A program made the translations under genes and the position numbers. Positions 33,736-45,400 of a stretch of 64,000 nucleotides of DNA are shown here, piece by piece. The notes beneath the pieces are model-generated. The model saw only the letters and a program-made list of their open reading frames with translations. It did not search any database and was not told where the DNA came from. The stretch lies in the NCBI GenBank assembly GCA_947561585.1, contig CANNZV010000116.1, forward strand, positions 248,001 through 312,000, given 5' to 3'. Every line of letters starts with the position of its first letter. Positions within the stretch are counted from its first letter, which is position 1. This DNA is from Caprella mutica (taxonomy: Eukaryota; Arthropoda; Malacostraca; Amphipoda; Caprellidae).

Positions 33736-34002
33736 TTCAGCAGTTGAAATCAAATAATACAACCTTATAATTTTTGTTAAAGAAATGTGACCCCTAGCAG
33801 GGAATTTATAATTATTGTTCTTTGCTACTGGTAATTATAGATTATATAAAATGAATATTATTATTCATGAGGATATGTAATAACGAGCCCCCCAAAAAAC
33901 AGTAACGTTTGATATAATGGATGGATTAAAAAGTAAACGGCTTTAGATCTAGTACAGACGCAGTTTTCAAACGCGCGTTAGGCATACCATATATAATATG
34001 TG
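33736..34002. other. Downstream flank of the FN3 gene
   Basis: Presumed 3' untranslated region. No canonical AATAAA is visible before the inserted element at 34011. AACGCGCGTT at 33971-33980 recurs near 35024 and, in part, at 35090-35100 on the other side of the insertion. This suggests an older repeat split by it. Confidence 0.35.
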
Positions 34003-34010
34003 GTAACGCA

Positions 34011-34972
34011 AGGTACTAGGACAGAGTATCGAAAGACAAAGTATCGAAAATTCGATCGAATTTATAATAATGGACCATTGATCGAATGAAAAATTGATCA
34101 AATGGCGAAACCTTTCTTTAAAAAATAACATACATAACTTGAAGTATGAACTTTTGGGCTCACCGAAAATTGAGCTGAAGACATTTGGGCCCCAAAACAA
34201 TTGAGCCTAGTACAAATGATCCCCAAGAAATTTGGGCTCAGGGCCACTATTGATCCCATTAATAAAAGTGTTACAGCAGACACTATAGAGAAGCTTTACT
34301 TTGTTATTACAGTAGCAAATTAAGTTGATACCATAGACTGATAAAAGTGGACTCTGTTACAACCCGGAGAATTAAGATTTTTCCTTTCTATAAAAGAAAA
34401 CTGCATACATAATATTTAGCTTTTACTTAATGCTTCATTAAGGTTTATTTCGTCGATATGAAGGCCATTCAGAATAAATAGACAAAATCCTCTTTTCAAA
34501 CCATGTGTGTGGAGTTTCTTCAACCGTGTCATGGAAGATCTGCCTCGTACCACTAACGTAATGAAGAGTGGTACAGATCGAGTAATGCTCAACACAACTC
34601 AATATCGTCACCCTACTATTTTTAATTTAGAGCAAAATTAAGTTTAAAATATATTTAAACGTACAAATACTAAAAATCAAGATTGCACAAAAAGTGAAGA
34701 ATGTTGTAACAGTTTTTTTTATGTGCTCACTTATTTTGGGCCCAAAAATTATTGTCTTGGGGCCCAATTGTTTCGGGCTCAATTGTAGCTGGGCTCATTT
34801 TGTCTTTATTGAACAAGGCTAGGGAGGCACGGCCTCAACTTTTTATAAATTTTTCTTTCTATGCTATATGTTCTTCTAATTTTGTCTTTCTGTACTTTGT
34901 CTTTCTTTACTATATCTTTCTATATATTTTTGTCTTTCGATACTTTGTCTTTCAATATTCTGTCCGCTCACC
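34011..34972. mobile_element. Inverted-repeat element with direct-repeat ends and perfect 8-bp target duplication
   Basis: GTAACGCA flanks both sides (34003-34010 and 34973-34980). The outer ends read GGTACTAGGACAGAGTATCG (left) and GGTGAGCGGACAGAATATTG (right, reverse complement), followed by repeated GACAAAGTATCGAAA units. Farther in come GGGCCCAATTG/GGGCTCAATTG-type units (34157-34250 and 34735-34800). The interior is non-coding. The terminal GGTRNNNGGACAG resembles the end of the element at 45326-46422. Confidence 0.8.
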
Positions 34973-34980
34973 GTAACGCA

Positions 34981-37900
34981 TGGCAAACACGAGTTTCAAC
35001 AAAAATCTTGAAACGCGCGTTCGCTCGGAGCTTGAGATGAAACGCGAGTTTATGTGTGTACGCATATATTGAGATCCTAGTAACTAGAAACGCGCATTAA
35101 AAAACGCCTCGTCTCTTATTAGGACTATTTTTAAAGATGGCATTTTTCCTGTGACGTACACCCCAATATGGGCACATTTCTAATGCTACTCATAACAGCA
35201 CTTGTGAGGGACGGACATTTCCATCTTATTTCTCAGTGGATGACATCATTGGGTTGAGGCAATTGCATGAGTTTGTCACAATAACACCTTCAGATATCAC
35301 CACAAGAAATAATCCAATGGGAGTGAAACAAGAGACTCTGCATGTACTCCACTTACTAGAATCTTAACGTTACTCAGTCTTTTATCTCCGATACAGCGTT
35401 TGCACTTAATAAAAATAAAAAAAATTGTGATGAAAGCCGCGTGAATGATAAAATAATAGCCACTGTAATTGCATAGAATTTTATTATAAAAATTACAAAC
35501 AATGAGATAAAAACGGCGAGTAATGCGTATGTACAAATATCAACGAAGCCACATGGAACAAAGGGGTGGATTCTAGAGCCCAAACATTTAATTAAGTAAC
35601 TTAAAATACTTGTGAAATCTTTGCAAAAAATAGAAATACTTTCATGAACGCAAATTTATGACGTCACATGTCTCCACCCTGGGACTCTTGGTTCAAAGAC
35701 TTAATAGCTCGAGATTGTTAGTTACTTTCAAAAGTTAGGATTCTAATTGAGAGTTTAAAAATGGTGTAATACTTTACAGTTAGGTAGGTACCATGGAAAT
35801 ACCTTATAGTATCATAAATATAATTATTATTTAGAATAAAATATATAATTAGCTAGGTAAGCAGTTCTTAAAACCACATTAGCATATTAATAACCAACTG
35901 GCAATTTAGGTGACATGAATTACTTTATAATATTTATCGACACAAATACTCAAAAAATGACAGAAAAAAACATTCTCGATTTATTTAATGCTATTTACCA
36001 TTAGTTCTGTTTGTTCCGAATCAGACAATGCCCTAAGAGTAGGGATGTGACGTCATCATAGCCAATTTTACAGCTACAACCTGTAAATAAATGCCAAAAA
36101 TAGAATTTACTAAAATCTCCAAAGAGAATTAACTATATACACTAAAGGTGCTTATATAAAGTCAATATATAGAGCATTTTCACAAATATATATGCATATA
36201 GCAAAGGGATTATTGAAGACACAGGGTAGGATCTTATAGCTATAATATATTTATTGAGGGTTAGATGTTAGCTATGATAATAGCTATGTCGAAGAAGGTG
36301 ATCAGCTACCACCTTGTTAACTAGGTAAACCTTTGCCTTACTGTACTATACTACTAGAAAACTAGATAGATTCCTTTTCATTCCATCAATCTTCAGTACA
36401 GTTTTGATAGGTGAGTTAATCAGGTATATAACTCATTCGTATCATTTGGGAGCGGAGTTCATTTGAGAAATACCAGAAACTGCAAATAAATTTACTATCC
36501 AGGTATGACGTAGGAAAATAGTACAAACCTAATTAAATGTTTTAGTCCACGCCTAGAAGTTGCACATCAGATGTCTACGAATGAAACTAATTCATCTCTC
36601 AGAAATTTGTTACAATGACACAAATTTTTAATCACATTTTCGTTCCAGGCAACGTTGCGGTGGCGTTTTTATTTCTTCTCATTCCAGCTTATTATAAATT
36701 AGTAACCTCTCATTCGTTATCATTTCGTTAGGTAGATGCTAAAATGGTTATACAACTTTTTTCAGCACGGTTTACCCATAGGCAGTAATCAATTCAAGTT
36801 GTACTACTCAAATGATAATTGAAATAATTCAGAGATGAACACACCCTCCGTTTACAAAATGGCGGCATTTAGTGTCAGGTACTGCCTACAGATGACGCCA
36901 GTTTAAAAAATATATTATGGAATTTTTTTCTTAAATTTGACGAACATTAATTTTTCTTCTATTATTGAAGCTCCTCTATCGATTTATCTATTTTAGTTAA
37001 GTTAAATAATTTTGAGCTCGTAAAAATGAAATTATAATAAATGTAGAGAATAATGGTGTGAAGCTTATTAGCTGGTTTGCATCTGAACAATTCACATGGT
37101 AAAGTAAATATGTTGTGGATAATTTCTGATATTAAGATATAGGTACTCCAACAATAACACAACTCAAATAATAATAACAAAATTCCTAGCTATGTAGGTA
37201 CCATTCTAATAATGTAATCATTTGAGAGTCACAATCCACTGAATAAGGGAAGTAAAATGGCGAGAACACACCTAGGCGAGAAATGACTGCATTTATTGGC
37301 CACCAACTTGAACCCGTGGGAACTATTATGACGTCATATCTGCTGAGCCAATGGAGGTTTTTTCTACATGTCACAATAGAAAATCAAGATGGCGATAGGG
37401 ACTGAAGTAACTTCTATTTCTGTGATGAGAGTGTCCTAGTGATGTTATTGTTGGGGTAAAAGTGTAACTCTTACTTTTTCTTAGAAGTAAATAATAATAT
37501 GAACAGTAAACAGGACAATGGAGAAATGTTTGGAAAACATCAACACAAAAGAACAAATTCAAATTCCAGAGGACCATTAATATATCCTCTACCTACACTA
37601 ATAGAAAATATTTTAAAACAGTCCCCATAAATCCTAAGACTAATTCATCTAATAAATGCTTAGTGACGTCATACCAGTGACACCTCGGTAATTTGGAATG
37701 AAGATTAGAACAAAGGAGTTAATTAACTAATTGTGAGATCTACAGCTTTGAGAGAAGTTTACGATTAAAAAAAATAATTCTACAAGAGGCGTTCTTTGAA
37801 GACTTACATTCTCAGAAAATAAACACTGATTTTTATTTCCGGAGTAGCATTCTTTTACACGAGTCACTGCTGGAGTCGTTTTCTGTTGTAGAAAATTTCA

Positions 37901-38150
37901 ATGGGGGTGACTGCTCTAGTCGATGTGATTACCTTATTTTAAACACACATTAGACTAAATATTATCTACATTATTTGGTGTGGAGTTAATAAGTCACCAC
38001 CAACGCTCAAACAATTATCACACTGTATCAAATAGCACAAATAGTGGATAGCAATATGCCAAATTTTAGGTAAACTATCGCCACCTAAAAATAATACGCA
38101 GATGAACCAACTAGTTTGGGTAAATAATTTGGAGATTAAATATAATTAAC
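34981..38150. other. Gene-free stretch between the FN3 and mannosidase genes
   Basis: About 3.2 kb of AT-rich sequence without a recognised gene. Four exact TGACGTCA octamers are listed separately. Short open frames here have no recognisable product. Confidence 0.4.
35659..37671. promoter_or_regulatory. Four CRE octamers (TGACGTCA) within 2 kb
   Basis: Exact palindromic TGACGTCA occurs at 35659-35666, 36048-36055, 37329-37336 and 37664-37671. This is the binding site of CREB/ATF-type bZIP factors. Four copies in 2 kb is far above chance for an 8-mer in AT-rich DNA. The cluster lies between two genes, downstream of both. It could be an enhancer or part of an unrecognised dispersed repeat. Confidence 0.35.
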
Positions 38151-39030
38151 CATCATTAGTTAACTAGGTACCTAAGTATCACTTAGCACCATTAGTTAAC
38201 TAGGTACCTAAGTATCACTTACCACCTTTAGTTAACTAGGTACCTAAGTATCACTTACCACCATTAGTTAACTAGGTACCTAAGTATCACTTACCACCAT
38301 TAGTTAACTAGGTACCTAAGTATCACTTAGCACCATTAGTTAACTAGGTACCTAAGTATCACTTACCACCTTTAGTTAACTAGGTACCTAAGTATCACTT
38401 ACCACCATTAGTTAACTAGGTACCTAAGTATCACTTACCACCATTAGTTAACTAGGTACCTAAGTATCACTTACACCACCATTAGTTAACTAGGTACCTA
38501 AGTATCACTTACACCACCATTAGTTAACTAGGTACCTAAGTATCACTTATCACCATTAGTTAACTAGGTACCTAAGTATCACTTACCACCATTAGTTAAC
38601 TAGGTACCTAAGTATCACTTACCACCATTAGTTAACTAGGTACCTAAGTATCACTTATCACCATTAGTTAACTAGGTACTTAAGTATCACTTACCACCTT
38701 TAGTTAACTAGGTACCTAAGTATCACTTACCACCATTAGTTAACTAGGTACCTAAGTATCACTTATCACCATTAGTTAACTAGGTACCTAAGTATCACTT
38801 ACCACCATTAGTTAACTAGGTACCTAAGTATCACTTATCACCATTAGTTAACTAGGTACTTAAGTATCACTTACCACCTTTAGTTAACTAGGTACCTAAG
38901 TATCACTTACCACCATTAGTTAACTAGGTACCTAAGTATCACTTATCACCATTAGTTAACTAGGTACCTAAGTATCACTTATCACCATTAGTTAACTAGG
39001 TACCTAAGTATCACTTACCACCATTAGTTG
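38150..39030. repeat. 36-bp tandem array, about 24 units
   Basis: Units carry ACCATTAGTTAACTAGGTAC followed by CTAAGTATCACTTACC. Each contains the 10-bp palindrome TAGGTACCTA and the hexamer GTTAAC. Variation is limited to ACC/TACC/CACC spacers and a few substitutions. It lies 0.46 kb past the mannosidase stop codon. Confidence 0.95.
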
Positions 39031-39494
39031 CCTCATTAATTTGGTTAAAGTTAGTTTTTCATTAAATACAGAAGTCTAATATAGACTAATATACATTCGG
39101 ATAATATATGCCTATATAAATGCGGTCATTAAGATCATATTGTGATTCTAGGATTAACAATAATACTATTTGAGACTTGATGAAAGAAAGCTACTGCGTG
39201 TAACAAAAGCATTGCGAAGTGTTATTTCTTCCATGATTACAAATTAAAAACATTCCAATAAGGAAATAATACGAAAACGACTTAGACGGAATGAAAAACA
39301 CAAGAAAGTAGCAATGAAATGAGACGCTAAGATCAAAGACTAAAGTACATCAGATCCAGTGGGTAATATTCTCTTTAGACTATCTTAGGACTTTAAAGGG
39401 AAGAGGAAACATGGAAGAGTTGCTCTCAAGAAAGTGAAGGCCAATTACGATTACTTCATCACAAAATATAAGCTTTGTCTGTCTCTACATTAGG

Positions 39495-42400
39495 TTAGTT
39501 GTTAGCTAGGAGTTTGGTGAAGTCTTTGCTGGAGTGAGGGGCGCCCTCGAGGTGCAGCAACACGGACCTTACTTGATGATGGGGCACAGAGAGAGCGTGC
39601 AGTTCAGACAGAGGCTGCCTGGAGCTACCACCCCCCGTAAGGTCGGTCCTCTCCATGGATTTCACACCAATTGTGAGCTTAGTTCCTTTGGGGGGTGTCC
39701 GGTCCAGTCCCGAGCAAGAGTGGATGGTGGACTGCACAGAACACTCGGGACTCTGGTGTTGGATGTGCATCAGAGCCTCGTGTGAAGGCATCAAACCTGG
39801 GTACTGGTGTTCTGGAATGATCCTCATTCCCAGTAGATGGAGGGGACAAGGCAAGGGTTTGGTGATGAGGTGCGCAGCCCCGTTAATGGAGTCTGCTGAT
39901 AGGCCTTCAGCCACAAAAAGGTCCGCAGGATAGTTCAGGGAGTTGGAGAGATGGTGAGCACTCATAGACAGTCTAGCCACATCGTTAGTAGCTCTGTTGG
40001 TGGTAAGAGACTCTATAAGCAGCCAGTGGCGTCCTATTGTCCTCTTCTGGTCAGTCACACCCTCTCCCATCCCTCTGGCGTCATCGTAGTAAGTCCTCCT
40101 CTCCAACATGAGCTCAAGCCATCCCTGTTGCCAGGATGCGGCCCCCTGTCCGTGATCTGTAAGCAGTGTAAGACGCCTTGGGTCGGTGATGGACACCTGA
40201 TCTTCAATATACGCCGCGGTGGTGATTGGGAAATAGTTCCCTTGGATTCCTATCTGTTCGACTTTGACTCGCTGCTGCATATGCAGACCACTCTGGTCAC
40301 TGTAAAACACAGGCGGTACGCCATTGTCAATATCGGAACTAACGCGCATGAAAAGCTCCGTCTCCCGGTAATTGGGAGGGAATCCTGGAGTCTCAGAGCT
40401 ATTGTAATGGCTGGCAAGGTTGTAGATATTCTCCAGGTAAATAGCTGACTGAAGAGGCTCCTGACTGATGTGGAATATTCTAATGGTATGCATAAGTACA
40501 GACCCAAACATGACTGTGAGCTCAGACACAACAGGACCAGAGTGAATAAATATTCTAGGCTTGGCACCAGCAAGCACATCTTCTTCTGGCTCTCTGGCGT
40601 TAGGATCGGGCTTGAAAAGGTACGCTCCTGACTTGAACTGAGCGGAGGGGTAGGCAGCAAACTTGACGGCGGTTTGAGTTACTCTGCCAGTTTTCTTGTT
40701 CGTCACAGACCTGAGCATGCCAGTGGTTCCGTCAAAGAGAAGTTTCAGAGTGTCACTGTCAATCTGTATGTCTCCAGGCAACACGTCCCTTGTTTCGAAA
40801 GTAGGCGTTTGGCTATCAGGAGAAGGGGGAGAGTTGGCATAGTGGTTAGAGTACACCACTGCCATGCGATCTGAATTCTTACTCACGGCAGTTGGGTGGA
40901 TAGTGTAAGTGACGAGACTTAGCGCTGGTAAATCTGCTATGAAGAAAATCTCAAACTGGTTTTTCACGATGGAGAGACCATTGCCAGTATCATTCCACAC
41001 AGGATTGATTTGGAATTCTACCTCATGTCCATGTTCATCTGTTAGCTTGAAATTGACTGAAGTCACTAGAATCTTCACCAATTCAAACCTTTGTTGAGCC
41101 AGAGAGTTGAACAAGATGATGACACGCATTTGACCATTAACTGCTATGGGTATTTTGCTCGGCAGTTTCTCGTAAGTGGGGCGTTCAAAATCAGGCTGGA
41201 AGTTGTCTAGAAACGCGTGGTTTTTGGATGGTGTGCTGCTATGTGAAGGGACCATTAATAGGTACTGAGCACAGTGTGCAGAAACACTCAAAGAGTCGCG
41301 GTAACTCTCAAACATTTTCATTGCATAATCATGCATAACGTGAGCCCTAGAAGTGCCAGTTATACCGTCGTGATGCTGAAAAAGTCCCATGTTCTCTCTA
41401 GCTTTGATCAATTTTTCGTAGTCTTTTTCAAGGAACTGACCCACTCGAATGTCTTTCTTTTGATTTGCTCTAGACCAGGCCCAGGAGTAGAGAATTTCAG
41501 CGGAGCGAAGCACACCCTGCAACTGTCGGTCCAGTAGCTTCCAGTACGGTCTCGTGGTATAGTAACCACTCCAGTACGCTGGTCTGCCTTCAGTAAAAAT
41601 GTCACTATAAACAAAGAAATCGCCCTGAAGAGTGGGGAACTCTTTCATCCTCTGTCTGATTTCTTTGAAATAGTCTTTGACTGTTCCCCAGTGGAAAGAG
41701 GCATGGTATTTGTCAGAGTTTTTGTTGATGTACTCCAAGAGCATTTGGTAGTTGGTGTACTGCTGATCCCACTCTGACTCATGGTCATACCTGAAGTCAT
41801 CCCCAATGGGAATGAGTACCACATTGTGGGGTGCGAGGGACCCCTGTCTGCCGTATTGGTCCAGCAGCAGCTCTGCCTTCAATTTCACATTACTCTCATC
41901 TATGGGTACTGACTTGATGGAGTACTCCGTGTACTCACCTGGAACCTGAAACGAGAGAACGTCAGTACGAACAAAGGAAACACTCACGGGAATCTAAAAC
42001 TAACTAACTCAATTAATAAATTATCAATAAACATCATATGGGAAACATTTGACGCAAACCTTTCTGAAGTCATACTCCAGGCATATCTGAAGGTGTGGTC
42101 CGCACGAGTGTTTGATGGAATAGATGTCAAAAGGTCTATTGTGAGTGAGAATGTCAGCGTCACCCTCTGGGTTCCAAGTCTGGCGCCACTTGAAATCCCC
42201 CAACTGCTGCTCAGCCAGCCACTGCTTCCAGGCGTAGTGGATCCTCTGGATGACTGTGCCTCTAATGGAAGACTCTTGCAAGAGGTACGGAACGGCGGCT
42301 CCATGTCCGAACGGGTCTATTGACCACCCAGTCTCTGGTTTGACGCCAAGGGTTCGATTGAGCCACTGGTGACCTGAAAACAGAGAAAAAGTTGTAGCAA

Positions 42401-45400
42401 CAAAATGATCAAACAGGAAGGCAAAACGAATGGAAGATAGTTATCAAAGATTAGTAAACTCACCAACAACCATCTGGTCTACCAGAGCGTAGAGATGAGT
42501 CGAAGCTTCGTCAGGCATCACCCAGCCACCAGTAACTATCTCCAGTCTTCCTTCTTTCACCAGGTCTTTCAACTTCTGACGAAGGGTTGGGTGTGCTCTG
42601 AAAAAAAAAACATAAAACTTAATTCTCGATTTGGTGCAAATGGTCCAAGAATATGCGTGTGTATCCATTGAAATTTTCATCAAATTTAACTTAGTGATAT
42701 ATCGATATAATGTTTCTATTCCTATATGAATAACGCAGATTATTAGTTATTAACGAAGTAGGTAACATATTGTACAATTTCCAAAGGCCTGATTGAATTT
42801 TCGAAATGTTTTTTTTTGTAATTCATACTAGACAGAAGTGCCACCTCTCTGGTAGTGTAAACATAATTTAATGATCTTAAACATTTCAATTAACTCATTC
42901 ATTGCATCCAAAACATTATGAACAGAAGGTGGGATCTTTTAGAGAATATAATAATTAAAGGTCAGAACAACAATCACTGTACATGTATTTCAAAACGAGA
43001 TAAATGATGTAAGGGGCATCAGCTCTGCGCATGCTCTTCACCGTCACTTTTTCTGACGGGTAAATGTGGGTAGGATGAGACGCTAGACACAGACCTTACC
43101 GTGAAAAAAGTGCGAAATATTCTACCACTGAAATAGACTGCGTATCGCGAGGCTACAAAATTAATGACTCCAGCGCAATATTGGAGCAGAGGAACATAAG
43201 CCACAGTAAATTGGGGGCTTGGAGAGCAACCCTCCCCACCATCCCTCACCAAGATTGGTGAATAATTAAAAACTGATGGGAAGTTTGGGGCAAATGTAAG
43301 AAATGTGTAGCCGATACTACCACTTCACTACAGCAACTCGGAAAGCAACACACCGCATTAGAATGCCATCCATAACAGTCTTTATGACACCTAAAGATAA
43401 TATTGAGTAGCGTGTTCATCCCCTGTGTACTTCTTTCCATCACTGACCAATTTCAAAATGGAGGGAAGGCTAAAAAGTGAGTGGTGAAGTTTCCCCTTGT
43501 GACCCATTAACGTGCAATAAAGTATCAGGTGAGAGTGTCTGCCTAACTACTAAACAACAATGTTTTAGCCACAATTTAGTGACAGGGGAAACTTCAAAGA
43601 ATTTCCATCTTGTCAAGTGAATGAAAGTACTGAGTCATGGGCATGACTCACAGGTATTGAGTCATGGGCATGACTCACAGGTATTGAGTCCTGGGCATGA
43701 CTCACAGGTATGAGTCCTGGGCATGACTCACAGGTATGAGTCCTGGGCATGACTCACAGGTATGAGTCCTGGGCATGACTCAGATGTATTGAGGAAGAAA
43801 TTCGTTTTATACCATTTTAAGACTTCTTTTCTATATCCCACTGTATGCCATTCAATATGTAGCCTATAGTTCTGGTTTCGTCGACTGACATTTCGTCAAC
43901 AAGACGTTTCGTCGACTAACTTTCGTAAATGGGATATTAACACACTCTTATGTTACAAAACATGTACTTTAACAGAATAATGTATCAAAATATCAAATTA
44001 CAAAATAGAATAATGGTAAGGAGGAAAACTATTAAATAAATTACAATCGCTTTTCTACTTTAATACTAAACCAGAACTACTCAATAATAACCAATTATTT
44101 CAAAGTAATTTGAAAAATTATATATGCAAAACAAAGCTAATAAAATATCACATCAAATAATGAAATCATTTAAATCTAAATGACTGTAAACAAACACAAA
44201 GAGCATTCTCAAATTTGATTATTTGTCTATAAGTAGCCTCGTATCACAACTGCCTATTAGTATCTTACGGTGTTGGCTTATGTAGAGGTCTTTAAATATC
44301 AATAATCATAGGTATATTAGTTGTACAATGTTATGTAACAAGTTCATATTTTTCTTAGAGCCTGGAGAGGATTTTTAATATTTTTTTCTTAGATGATCAA
44401 AATTCGAAAATGAGATATCGTTCGATGACTCTGAATTTTTTGTATTTTAAAGCTAACTACTTGTTTCAAAGAATCACTTTTAGGTAAAACAATAACCTAA
44501 GTATCGATAAACATTCAACCGCGAGTTTTTTATATAAAATCTTGACTTTTAATCTAGGATTACCACTCAATTACAGAAAACCCGCAGTAATCGAACAGTG
44601 GACATTTACCGACTGAAAGTGACTTGTCAATTACAAATCCGACGATATAAATCTTATGAAACGTAAATTATTGAGAGGAAATTGTTTTAAATTCTAAAAA
44701 TCACAAACGTAACTCGACCCAAAATCATTAAATTACTTCAGAATAACTTTTTTGGTTTAGTATTAAAGAAGAAAAACGATTTAAATTTATTTAATAGTTC
44801 TCCTCACCATTATTCTATTTTATAATTTTAACGTTTGATAACGACTGACAGTATATGTTTTGTAACATTAGAGTGTGTCAACGGAACGTCTTGTCGACGA
44901 AATGTCTGTCGATGAAACGTCTGTCGAAGGAACGTCTGTTCCTATCTAATGTGATGTTTGTACTCCATTTCCATAATAGGCATAGGACTGAATGATCTCT
45001 CGTCTTAGTCAGGGGCATCTGCAGCAATGGTCCTCACTTTTCGAATTAAAGTGAACCGGTCATTACTCGTTTTTATTTCTTGTGTAACTGTTAGACTGAA
45101 TTGTGGAGATGAAGAATAAACAATTGATTTGGAAGGGATGAATTTACAATAATCCCATTGGAATCCGAAAGCCTAGAGTCAGTTCTAAAAAAGCCAAGAA
45201 GCAGTTGCGACATTTTGACGTCAGCGACATGGTCAAAGCAGACGTTAAAACTCTACTAAAATTAATGGTGAATACTGGTATGGACTAATTCGGATTTAAA
45301 TTAAATATATATTAGATATTCTTTTCGTGGCCCGACAGTTGGGCCCGCCGACAATTGGGCCCCGGACAATTGGACCCCATGACAATTGGGCCCACGACAA

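Noticed and set aside
39534..40448. Several + strand open frames over the mannosidase last exon
   Set aside because: They lie antisense to a well-supported exon with conserved catalytic motifs and show no recognisable product.
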